Assembly (NCBI GenBank): GCA_003260075.1
Contig: QLIY01000587.1
Span: 1 to 64,000, forward strand
Reading direction: 5' to 3'
Length of the DNA stretch: 64,000 nucleotides
From: Phallusia mammillata
Taxonomy: Eukaryota; Chordata; Ascidiacea; Phlebobranchia; Ascidiidae
In this document: piece by piece, positions 26,079-37,300 of the stretch
Layout of the letters: each line of letters starts with the position of its first letter
Position numbering within the stretch: the first letter of the stretch is position 1
The notes under the pieces: generated by a model
The model's input: the letters and a program-made list of their open reading frames with translations, nothing else
Database searches by the model: none
Told to the model about the DNA's origin: nothing
Translations under genes and position numbers: made by a program

Positions 26079-29000
26079 ATGCTGTGGTTATTGTTTCAAT
26101 TGATTTTCGTCGGATGCGCGGAAGGTGAATGCCCGGGTGAGGATTTCAGTCTCGCTTCTCGACCTTACATAAGTGAGACCTGACTTTGAATCAATTTTAT
26201 ACTGCTATTAAAATACTATTTATTAAATTTTATTAAAGGACAGTGGTTCTGAAACTTTTTTACTCTGTGGAATTCATAAAATGCTGCCAATTTTAAAAAA
26301 TAGCATCACATGAGATTATTAGACCCTCTTTTTTATCATGAAATACGGGTTGGGAACCACCGTGCTATGAGGGTGCCTAAAACTTATACAGACGAATCCA
26401 GTTAATTTCATAGCGATGAGCATGCTTTTCTTTGACCTATTACTAGGGTTGGCCCAAACGCCTACTCTGTAAGTTATTGGATTAAAGTTTGGTTCTAGTG
26501 CTTTGCAAACTGACATTAAACACCACTTTGGAATCGTTAACGCTTCGGAATCGCAGACCTGCACAACCACATAAAAAATGTCTACAAGCAACACACATTC
26601 TTTAATGTTGACGCAAGAAATTTATTAACAACAAAATTTGATGTACTTTATTTTGATTGCAATTTTGTTTTGTTGCTCTGATACCATAAACAAGCCCTGA
26701 GCATTTTAATGTGAAAAATGCATTTTATATGCAGTCACTCCAGTATCGGATCGCAGGACTTTTTGTGTAAATAATCGAGTAACTGGCATCGGCTTGAAAA
26801 CTTGTTATCGGTTCAACATTTCTTATTACTATTTGTAACTTTACCCACAGAACCTGAAAATCTCCCGGTGTGCGAGAAACCATACCGCGGTCCCAACTGC
26901 ACCTGCCCTTCTACAGTGTTCGAATGTGCTTGTCACAAGTTTGGTCGATGTGGGGACAAACCAGGATGTATTGATATGTCGAAGATAAATGACAGAGTGA
27001 ACAACTGTGGTGATTGGAGTGGCGAGTTTGGTGAGGTTTGTCCTGAAAGAAGGTTTCAGTGTGACTGCATCAACACTACTTGTAAAGGTGGTGTTGGGTG
27101 TGTGTTGGAGAAGTGGCGATGTAATGGAAGGATAGATTGTTTAGATGGCAGTGATGAGGTTAATTGCACTTGTCCAGCTCATAAGTTTGGGGGGGGGGGA
27201 ACTAATAGGTTTGAATGCGATTGTTACAAAACAAATAACTGCACAACGGGATATGGTTGTATCGACAAAGACAAGCAATGTAATGGAGGTAATGACTGTG
27301 GAGATTGGAGTGATGAAGTTAAGGGGGGGGGGTATAAACTGTACAACTGACTTCGGTGGTTGCATAAACAAATACAGGCAATGTAATGGATATAATGACT
27401 GTGGAGATTGGAGTGATGAACTTAATTGCACTTGTCCGGCTAATGAGTTTGAATGCGATTGTTACAAAACACATAACTGCAAAACTTTCTATGGTTGCAT
27501 CTACAAAGACAAGCAATGTAATGGAGATAATGACTGTGGAGATTGGAGTGATGAAGTTAATTGCACTTGTCCAGTTGATAAGTTTGAATGCGCATGTGTC
27601 GGCACGAAACAATGTATTGGTTTAGATGGAAGTTGTATCGACCGGTATTTAATATGTGATGGAAATCGTGACTGTTTTGATGGTAGTGATGAGACACATT
27701 ACACATGTAACTGCACTGGAGTTTATGCAAGATGTCCGTGTGATCCTGGTAACAAACATTGCCCATCTAATGGCAGATGCATACCTTTTGACTGGATTGG
27801 TGATGGATTTAAGGATTGCTATAATGGAAGTGACGAAGTTTGTTCATTCTCAAACTTTACATGTCAGTCTTGCACAATGTTTGCCACATCTTGTAAGAGT
27901 GAACAACTTGCCAGATATCTTGTACATTTCACAGTTCCAGCAGAGTGCAACACAGTGATCCACCCATCGTGTGCTCATGAAATTAACAGTTGTGAAAGCG
28001 AGAATGTCATTTGCATCTCCTCAAAATGCAAAAACACAAACATTTTTTGTCAAAGCGTGTTTATTTGTATGAACAAAAAAGTCATAGCTGGAAATTATTT
28101 TTGTGACTCAGTTACTAGTTGTAGTGACAATAGTGACGAAATCAAGTTTGGACTCGGCTTTAAATGCTCTGGAACGTCTAGAAAAGGTGCTTGTGTTTTG
28201 CCTCAAATTAATGTCTACGATTCAGTGGCTCAATGTTCTGATAATTCTGATCTTTGTTTTGTNGGCTTGGAGCACTCGCAATTATTTCTTTAGAGGCATC
28301 AGCGTTTACAATGACAGCCATGACCACTTTTTCCCCCCCCCCCAGATGAGTGTTTGTGTTATAATCAAAGTTTGTGTAATGATATAAGGGATGGTTGTCC
28401 ATCACATCAGATGCATTGCCAAGATAAAACGGTTTGCCCCCCCCCCATGTTCTGATAATTCTGATCTTTGTTTTGTCAACGGACAGTTCAGATGCTTTCA
28501 GTGCTTAGATAAAAAGTTGATCATATCTCCCAACCAAGTTTGTGACGGTATAGTGGATTGTTTTGATATGTCAGATGAGTGTTTGTGTTGGAACCAAAGT
28601 TTGTGTAATGATATAAGGGATGCTTGTCCATCACATCAGATGCATTGCCAAGATAAAACGGTTTATTCGTTCCAAAGAGGAATGTTGTGCAATTCAAGCG
28701 AGCAATGTGTTGACCAAATTAACACGAAATACTGTTCGACACCAATTAACTTGAAACAAAGTCAGTGTCTATCACAAAACTTTGAGGGGTTCGGACTTGA
28801 CGAAATATTTAAATGTGCGAGAACTGACAACAAACTACTAAGAAACTTATTTGATCATATGTTAAAACAAGGTAAAAAAGCCGAAGTTTTGTTGAATTTA
28901 ATATGTGATGGAAGAATATTGGACGATCTTGAACTTTATGGTGAATATAATTGTCCAAATATGTTTTACTGTTTCACAAATGGAGAGATCAACATAAAGA

Positions 29001-30382
29001 ACAATCGGGTGTGCGACGGAAAAGTCGATTGTGATGATGGCTCAGGTGAGTTTCCAGAACTTTGTAGCAAAACCCGGTTTTACTGCAAAACCAAAGATAG
29101 AGTTTCCATTGACAAAAAAACTGTATGTGACGGAATTCTAGATTGCGACAATGAATCTGATGAAAGCAGATGCCGCTGTGAAAAGGAAAGGTTTTATTGC
29201 ACAAACAAACAACCTTTGTCGGTTGAAAGGAAACTGGTGCAAAATGGAATTCTGGATTGTTCAGATGAAAGTGATGAATGTGTAAACGTAGCTGGGGCCG
29301 CGTTTGCGGATGTCAACGAAATGATTGCCAATCCAATATACCGAGCAATTTTCTGGGTAACAGCCGTATTAGCGTTGGGAGGAAATTTGTTTGTGTTCAT
29401 TGCAACTGTCCACAACTTATGGAATGTAGACAGAAACCATAACGTTTTTATCAACACCAGTATTTTTATTCTTAATCTGTGTTGCTCAGATTTTATCATG
29501 GGAATTTATCTGCTTACAGTTATAATACAAGGCATGCGATTTTCTGGCTCACATTGTTTGTTTGATAAGGAATGGAGATCAAGTAGTTTGTGTTCAGGGC
29601 TTGGAGCACTCGCAATTATTTCTTCAGAGGCATCAGCGTTTACAATGACAGCCATGACCACTTTTCGTCTAATATCAGCTTTTAAACCATTTACAATTCG
29701 AAGTGTAGGTGTTCTAGAAGTTTTACTTGTTGAATTGTTTTGCTGGATTCCAGCCGTTGTTTTGGCAACATTTCCTTTACTGAAAGTCACTTCAGAATAT
29801 TTTACAACTCATATTTGGTTTCCAAACACCTTTTTTGGAAATGACTTTGTTTCCAGAGAAAACAGCTCACTTTTTACGGAAAGGATTAGTGGTGTTAAAC
29901 CGGAGAGGTGGAATGATGTAAAACAAATTCTTAAAGAGGCATTTCCTCGCAACCCTATTAAAGGAGAGTTTGGATATTATGGAGAAACCAGCGTGTGTAT
30001 GCAACGTTTGTTTGCCACAACCAGTGAATTTGCTTGGGAATATTCAACATTTCTAATCACAATCAACTTTATCATGTTCATCTACATGGTGGTTGCATAT
30101 ATTATCATATTCAAAAAGAGCAACCGTATGAAAGGATCCAGAAGCAATGATATCAGCTCCAAGATGCAGAAAAGAATCTCACCCCCCCCCCCTCTTAATC
30201 CCTTGCTTTACTCAAAAGCATTGGAAGATCAACTTGTCAGGGCAAAGAAGTGGCTTGTGGAGAAATTGTCGTCTCTACGAGCATCTACAAATCGCTCATC
30301 GGATTTAGCTGTGAGATACAACCCTGGTGCAGAGGAAGAAGGCGACAGAGTGATTGAGATCGTTGGAACCGGAACGAAATAA
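26079..30382 (+). CDS. LDLa-array class A GPCR (LGR/RXFP-like), one giant exon plus signal exon; damaged by gaps
   Basis: Exon 1 encodes a signal peptide (MLWLLFQLIFVGCAE, ATG 26079); donor is gaag|gtgaat (ends 26124) or ataa|gtgaga (26172), both phase 1. Exon 2 runs from 26851 to TAA 30380-30382 with no further intron seen. About 13 LDLa-like modules occupy 26.9-29.28 kb; the last lacks the Cys in its VxNGILDC segment. A short hinge leads to TM1 (GGNLFVFIATVHN, with the conserved GN), then TM2 with NLCCSDFIMGIYLL, close to the LGR/RXFP TM2 signature. TM3 ends in TTFRLISAF where a DRY/ERW motif is expected. TM4 is at about 29.70-29.78 kb and TM5 at about 30.04-30.11 kb. After TM5, SKMQKRIS meets a C tract at 30182 and resumes at NPLLYS, the NPxxY end of TM7, so TM6 and most of TM7 are absent. 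The reading frame also shifts at 27323 and across 28263-28446. A relaxin/glycoprotein-hormone-type receptor is inferred from the TM2 and NPxxY motifs; no LRRs are seen. Ligand unknown. Confidence 0.8.
26241..26363. mobile_element. Possible short hAT MITE in intron 1 of the LDLa receptor
   Basis: Cagtggttctgaaac at the left and gttgggaaccaccg at the right are imperfect inverted ends. Target duplication not clear. Confidence 0.45.
27170..27570 (+). repeat. Near-identical tandem LDLa units inside the receptor
   Basis: Units with the pattern FECDCYKT-NC-T-GC-DKQCNG-NDCGDWSDEV recur every 120 bp or so (about 27210, 27340 truncated, 27450) with few nucleotide differences, so recent expansion is likely. 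Two G tracts (27189-27199, 27323-27332) cut this array. The exact number of repeats cannot be trusted in this sequence. Confidence 0.65.
28263..28476 (+). other. Scrambled 214-nt insertion containing the ambiguous base
   Basis: Starts with n (28263). It then holds a copy of 29599-29665 (TM3 region, one mismatch seen), C11 (28333-28343), a copy of about 28575-28666 (about four mismatches), C10 (28437-28446), and a repeat of the 29 nt found at 28234-28262. The distance between the two 29-nt copies (28234 and 28448) is 214 nt, equal to 1 mod 3. Removing it joins the two receptor frames into one continuous ORF. The pieces are the gene's own sequence in the wrong order. Confidence 0.85.
30182..30192 (+). 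other. C11 tract replacing TM6-TM7 of the receptor
   Basis: The tract is translated as four prolines between the TM5 tail (SKMQKRIS) and NPLLYS. Family architecture requires about 70 residues here (IL3 end, TM6, ECL3, TM7). This is an unrecorded gap or a deletion and cannot be a natural receptor sequence. Confidence 0.8.
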
Positions 30383-31341
30383 CGTTACTCGCTCTGCAAA
30401 TTATTTCTTTCGTTTCGCTCCGACCGATTTTTATCATTTCGGTCCGACCAAAACAAATTAATAAATGTATTTTTGGTATTTCGTTCTTTTTTACAACAAT
30501 TATTGCGCGTGGTTGTTACCAAGATAAGGGGCTTAGTTTCAATTAATATCGCTTTGAAGGAATACGCCAATTTCTTGCGTAATTTTACGCCCACCAGAGT
30601 GTGTGTATATGTCCTTGTTTTCTGATATACTGGACAGTGCTGTTTTCCGGGCAGTTGTACAGTACGCTTGTTGAATGAATGATGAGTATCAGCTTATTGT
30701 TCTTTTGGCAGTTGAATGTTTTAGCATTATGTCTTGTGTGTCTTAATTGTTTGTGTGTTACTTTTATTAAAATTGGTGGAGTGGAACTAGGTTTTGTTTA
30801 TAGACAGGTTTTATCTTCATAATCTTTAGCTTAAAGTCATAATTCTTAGACAAAAGCAATCAGCGAACTCACGCGAAAAAATGGCATAGGCTTGAGAATA
30901 TAATCTACATTAACGTAAGATTATCTTTTAGCTTAAGTGGTGTTATATGATAGCTCAAATAGTTACTTTAAACTAAAAAGGCTAACTGGAAACGTTACAC
31001 CGTCCTAATGTTACTTAAATATTCACCCGGGCCTGTCAAATTGGTGAGCTCGGTAAACCAGCTTTGCTGGGACTGCACACCAGTTTATGTGCAGCATAGA
31101 TTTTCATGTGTCTGGGCAAACACACAAGCTCCCAGAGTGCACTGAGGACCACTGTGAGCTGCATTAGATGTGCACGCTGTGACCGCACACCAAAGTTTTT
31201 TAGCCAGCGAAGTATAAAGAAATAGCCCCCGTCAGTGACCTATATGACACAGTTGAGAATCAGTTTATGTTAGCAAAACCCTAACTCACACATCACAATA
31301 ACCACTACATACAGGAAGATTTTTTTTTACTTTTCGCGGCA
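30383..31341. other. Convergent intergenic gap between receptor and TTLL12
   Basis: 959 nt between two stop codons. Contains the receptor poly(A) candidate; a TTTATT at about 30765 could serve TTLL12 on the minus strand. No gene seen. Confidence 0.4.
30460..30465 (+). terminator. Candidate poly(A) signal of the LDLa receptor
   Basis: AATAAA 78 nt after the TAA at 30380-30382. Good spacing for a short 3' UTR. Confidence 0.45.
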
Positions 31342-34300
31342 TTACAAGTCAGAAATGTCGGCGAAATTGCTGCTCTGGTGTCCGAGGAACAAAACTCGGA
31401 ATGCATCGTCGAGAAAATCAGGGTAATATTTACAGGCGCGGGTGAAATCCGGAACAAGGTTGCATTCAAACAAAACCGGCTGCATTGATCGAAAACCTGC
31501 AAACAAAAAATTGAATCAATTGAAGTCGTTACATTTCGATACCACGCCAAGATTAACACAAACATCATATTTGGAGGCTGATTGAAAGAAACACAATGTC
31601 TTTAACCACCGCTAGATGGAGCACGTTATTTCGACAAAACAATCCAAGATATTCAACTTAATGATCGTCATGATCACTGATGGCTTAGAACAAAACTTGC
31701 ATGCCACAAGCGTTTGTTTGTTTGTTTCATTTTTTTCTCAGTGGGCGGAAAACGCCAGAATATGTTATGCTCACAATCAGTCCGCCGTCGAGATGCTTTT
31801 ATATTGCAAGGTCGTTGAATCATTTTTTAATTTTAATTTTTTTAATTTTTTTAAATTGATTGTTTCAGCGGAGTTGGACCTTTTTACAAAGAAGTTAGTA
31901 GGAGCAGACGACACTGGGTCAGAACAATGTTTCACTCTGGTTTGCTTTGTTGAAACAAACACTTAAAATATATTGACGCTTGCTACGTCACCAAAAGATT
32001 TACCCTGAAATCCGAAGTGACGTCAGACACAAGTTGCCGAGATAAGATTAGAATCCGCAACGTTGTGAACAAAAGGCGTTCGCGCGTAGCACTCGAAAAT
32101 GTTGGCGACATTTTATCAAATACCGCTTCAGAAAACACAGCCTTAAGCCACGTAGTAGCAGAAAATACGATTTGTTGACCGATGTGGTAATCAAAAATGT
32201 ACGCGTTGATAACCTTTACACTAAGCAAACTATAGATAAGAAATATCGCGTCAATTTGCATTCTAGAATGTTTGTCATTTGTTCTCTAGCAAACTTCAAA
32301 ACGAAACATGCTTGTTTGCTGCCAAGGTATCTCGCTTTATATGGTACTTTAAGTAGGGGTGGCAAACACGCGGCCCTCCAAGAGTTTTTGTGCGCCCGGC
32401 GAAGTAACATTTAGAAGTTGTGTGTTTTACTCAGGCGAAATACCCTGTCAGACCAGTTAGTTTATACAATACAATCATTCTCTATTAGTGGTATGTCTAA
32501 AGTTTTAATATGGATGATAAAGATAGCCCATCTTTATACCCTCTTAGTTGTTTGCGTTTGACAACAAACAGTTTCGTTGCCGCACGACTGATTACTGTCG
32601 TACTTCACGAAAGATGCCAAAAATGACGCCAGCGCAAATGTGATTAGTGTACATTTACATTTCACGTTCTGATCATTGCCAAAGCTCAATACCAGTTAAA
32701 AGCTTTTCAGATTCTCTTACATTAAAATGACCCAATGAGACCAAATACTTCACAAAAGTGCAAAGATAAACCAGGTGAATGTTTAAACGACCACATTTAC
32801 ACGTCCTATTACGTCACAGTACCACATTCTCTTTTCGAACCCGGCCATTGTTAAATCACGACACCATAGTGTTACGTCACAATTTCCTGAACAGATCAGC
32901 TCAGTTACAGGGAACAGTGGTGATTGTGTCGTCACACAAGTTGCAGTGGTGGTTGTGCCAACATAGCCCAGTAAACTTGCCTCGTGTAGTGTAGTGTAGT
33001 GTTTTGTGACCGACATAAGAACTTATAAATACCAAGAAACGAATGGCAACTAAATAAACAACATTAAAATGTTTTAGGCATTGTAAGCAAGGGTCTGATT
33101 GTTCAGTAAAAGGCCTAAACTGCACTTAATCTAAAACGTGAAGCGCTTGAATAGACAATTAAACAACGACTTAGAAGTTGTGCAATGATCAGCAGAATAG
33201 ACGTTAGTGCAATATCCGGGAAAGCATAAATACTGCTGATGCAAGTTTACTTCCACAAAACCAAGTTCCAATACAGCATAGGGGGAAGCTTGTTATGATA
33301 AGCTGGCAAGCATGGTAGATTCACAGGGTGCAGACTCATAATAAGCGGTTTTGTTTATTGGTTTTGTTTGCCAAGGTTCTTTGGACTCTTTGGAGTCCTA
33401 AGACTTTGCAAGCGAGGTTGCTATAGTCCTGCTACAAACTACATACACTTGTAAACATAAAACAAGCTAGGCGATACCGGTTTTAAAGCTTAAATTGTTA
33501 GCAGTTAAGATGGGAATGCTTGATAACCTGTTGATTCAGTATAAAGCGTTCAATACGCCTGGCGTACTGTGATTTTGCAGTTGTATTAAAATCACACACG
33601 GCCATGCGAAGACGTCGTGTAAATTTTACATTGACAGGTGTTATAACAAGCAGGTGTTTTGTCATCACGCACGACACACGTTCACTTAAGCGTAACGAAC
33701 TTCCTGGTTGACCTTCCGTCATCCCGGTGCACTGACGTCACGTGTCCTTGACGACCAAACGTGCGTGACGACGGGCGGTGTTATTTGGCGCGCTTGGCGA
33801 AAATGATAAAGACGAATAAGAATTTGCCTTTAAAGCATGAAAGCTATAATGAAAAAGCGCACAGAACCTTGGCACGTTTTGCGAATAGTTTTTGTGCTTC
33901 GTTTTCATTTGAAAGAGTTGAATCAGAGCAAATTTGACCCCAAAAGTTCAGCAACCTGACAGAGCATAAGCTTCAGTTCACGAATCTCAACTCAACGTGA
34001 ATTTGTGCATTTTGACGTGTCTGATTTTATTTCAGTGCCTGTGCGTGTGTTAGGGGTGGGATTTGAATGTACACGAAGCTATAGCTTTACTTAAACGCGT
34101 GTATTTAGTGAGTTTTAGGAACATATTCGCTGAGCTAAAACGTTGGAGTTTTTAAACATCTTGCCTTATGTTCGCGAAGCAAAAAACGATAAGGGGCAGA
34201 ACATACAATTTTTTATTTTTACGTTAAACGTTTTAATAATCGCTGTTATCATCGTACAAGTTATGTCAAAAACACAGTTAAGGATAGACAAGAAAATGTA

Positions 34301-37300
34301 AATGTCATCGAGCGAGACCGGATGTCCAACGCAAAACATGCTGCGACCTTTAACCCAGTAAGATAAGTTGCGAAGTCATTAAGCTATGATGCAATCCAAG
34401 ACTTAAAACAACAGTGACATAGGTCGGTGACGTCACAGAAAAACAAAGCCACCAGAGAGCTTCGCATGCGGAAAAGATTGTATATATTTTTTTAATATTA
34501 GGTGTTGTAACCATCATGACAAAACTGATGCGAATTTATGTCTGCCCAAGTTAGCATCGTATCTGGACGCGTTACATAGAATCTTAGAATGTTTGTCAGT
34601 AGCAGAACGGAAGTTCCAAACAGGCCACAATTAGAATTACCTCGAATCGATCTTAACAGAAGCGGAACGAAAGCGGCCAAGTGTGAAGTAGTCAAATTAC
34701 CGGTTTGCCGACAATTCAACGCTTTAGCAACGCCACAGTTGAATTCAACAGTTTATAGCATCTAAACCAGTGGTCCGCGCAAGTCCGTTACAGGGCCGTA
34801 TAAATTTTCTGGTTAAATGCTTCAAAATATTTTGACAATGTATCCCGGGCATGATAAACTAGTTTAGTCGTTTTTATTGCTAAATAGTTGTGGTTTTTGG
34901 AAGGCCAGTCCGCGATAAAATTTCAGTTTTAAAAACGGTCCGCAGTACTAAAAAGGTTGCCGATCCCTAATCTAAACCATTTGCACGGGAACCGAAAATA
35001 GCTTTTATATCACAAGGATATTGAGATGTTATAGTTTATACTCGTGTTTTATTGACCCGTTGTGGAGAGACACGTACATAAGCAATGTACAGGCCCAAAT
35101 GTGTCGCTAAAAAGTGTTCAACAAAAAAATATACGGCAACGATACAAAAGCATTTTAGTTTAAGTTGTTATTTTTGTGAATATTGAATTTGTGTTCGTGC
35201 AGTATTTGTTTGTTACCAAAAGCAGTGTTACCCATCACATATATGTTACAGATTAGTTGGAAAAACTTTAGGTGGATCAAGCAAGTAAATGCCAACATTA
35301 ATGTAGCATGTTATAGTGTGCCGCAAAAAAGGTTACGTTTCGTTATGTTCACTCTGTTTTGTTCAAGTCCATGTTTCTGAAGAGCTTACTGCTTGAATGG
35401 CATCCATTAAATAGCACGGAAAATTTCATGGTTTAAAAATAACTGGTGAACAGTTTTGCAAAATCATCGCAGTTTTTTGTGGGGACTAGCGTGCGCATTA
35501 GAGCGTGACGGAGTGCATTGACGCGTTGCGGTCTAGGTTGTATGCTGAAGAGCTCTCTACACGGGTATTAAACCCACATGCTCCTGATAAGAGCGAGGTT
35601 TAAAGCAGCGGTGTGTGTTTGGAGTACGGGCCAATTTCGGTTCATGTTAAGTGGTAGGAAATATACTGTGTGGAATAAGGGAATGATTGTTAACTAAAAA
35701 GGGTAAGTACATTTTGGTTACTAAAAACAATTTTGGACAGTTTTTTTGGTATGCGGGATTGGGGTGGGAAAAACACTGTTATAAAAACCAGCGACACGAA
35801 AGTATAAGGCGTCTAGAAACTTCTACTGTAAGGGTAGAGAAAGTGAAAAATGTGAATGTAAAGTCGATTTGGACTCTATTCAATAGCTTGCTTGTCAAAA
35901 CATTGTTGTTGTTCCTAGGGGGTGCGGGGATGCTGAATCATTAAGGTTGGATAGGTATATTATATAGAAATACAAAAACCCAGGGGGGTGCGAAAATTGG
36001 TCGGTGATTCGAAAGGGGTGCAGCAAGGAAAAAAGGTTAAGAACCACTGTTTTATACACAGATTTAGGCTTGTATTTATGCTCAGAACATTTAGAACTGT
36101 GCATCGTGTACCCAAATACCTTGCGTATACCTTGTAATGTTTAAAAACGGCCAATCGCTATCTTGTAGTACTAAGCTGTTGATAGTGAAAAGAAATTTGC
36201 GACTACTTTGTTATCATTGTTATGAAATTTGCGACTACTTTGTTATGTTATCAAAACGACGTACAGCATTTGCGAAGCCTTCATTTATAGCACAGTAAAC
36301 CTAATTCAGCAAGGAGCGCCTAAATAAGTCGGCCAACTCTCTGTTTACAAACCAACCTATGAACAAAGTCCGCAAAATTAACAAAAGCTGCCGAAACATA
36401 CACTGAAATAGCCACAGCTCTGGTCAGGCCAGTATTAAGTTGCTACGCCCACAGGGCAAAAAAACACTTCGACGAATGTGGCGATCTATTGGCCATTGAG
36501 TTGCGGCGCCTGCCTCAATAAAGGTCACATAATGGTGTGATGTTGCTGGGTTTCAAATGATGCTTTGACGTCGAGCTAAGCTATAATCACTTTACTATAA
36601 GGATTGGCCAAGTTTATGCTGTTAGGGCTTGAAAGGAAAGTTTTAGTAAGTTACTGTTTAAAAAAATGTATTACGGTATTTCGTAGCTGGAAAAAACAGT
36701 GTGAAGTCGATAATAGTGGTTAAACGTTTGGCGATGTTTGTTGTTGTTTTGTTGTAAGAGTACATACTGTCGGTTGCAAACTACATGCAAAAATGTGGGA
36801 CATCATATTTACCAAAACACAAAAGTTTACAACCGTAAATAGAAATACCGGTTTAAAGATGACCCTCGACCAGTACTTTATGTAAGTTAGCCAGTTGATT
36901 CAGTGTTCGTTAGTTTCACAAAGGGGATCAGGAGCGAACGGGGTACCCGGTTTGATTCGGTTCACTGAACCTGAGTAACCGGTAACAGAATTTCCTAACC
37001 ATCACGGCATCAGTGTCAACAACTGCAAAGTTTTTAAGTTCCAATTTGCGACGTGAAATAGATTGGTTTGGTAAAATTAAAGATAGTTACGCAATGCACG
37101 GTTCTAAGTATTCTGAGCAAATAGAATAAAGCCATTATTTGAGTGTGAAACAACACAATGTTTCAACAGCTTCTTTTGTCATCATCAGGTAAAATAAAAC
37201 CAAAAGAAGTAATTTAGTGCCGCACAACAGTACAGAGAAGGGCGACACGTTGTAATGTTTAACACTCAAACACTGGCTTGTGTCTTTTCGTTTAAAATTA

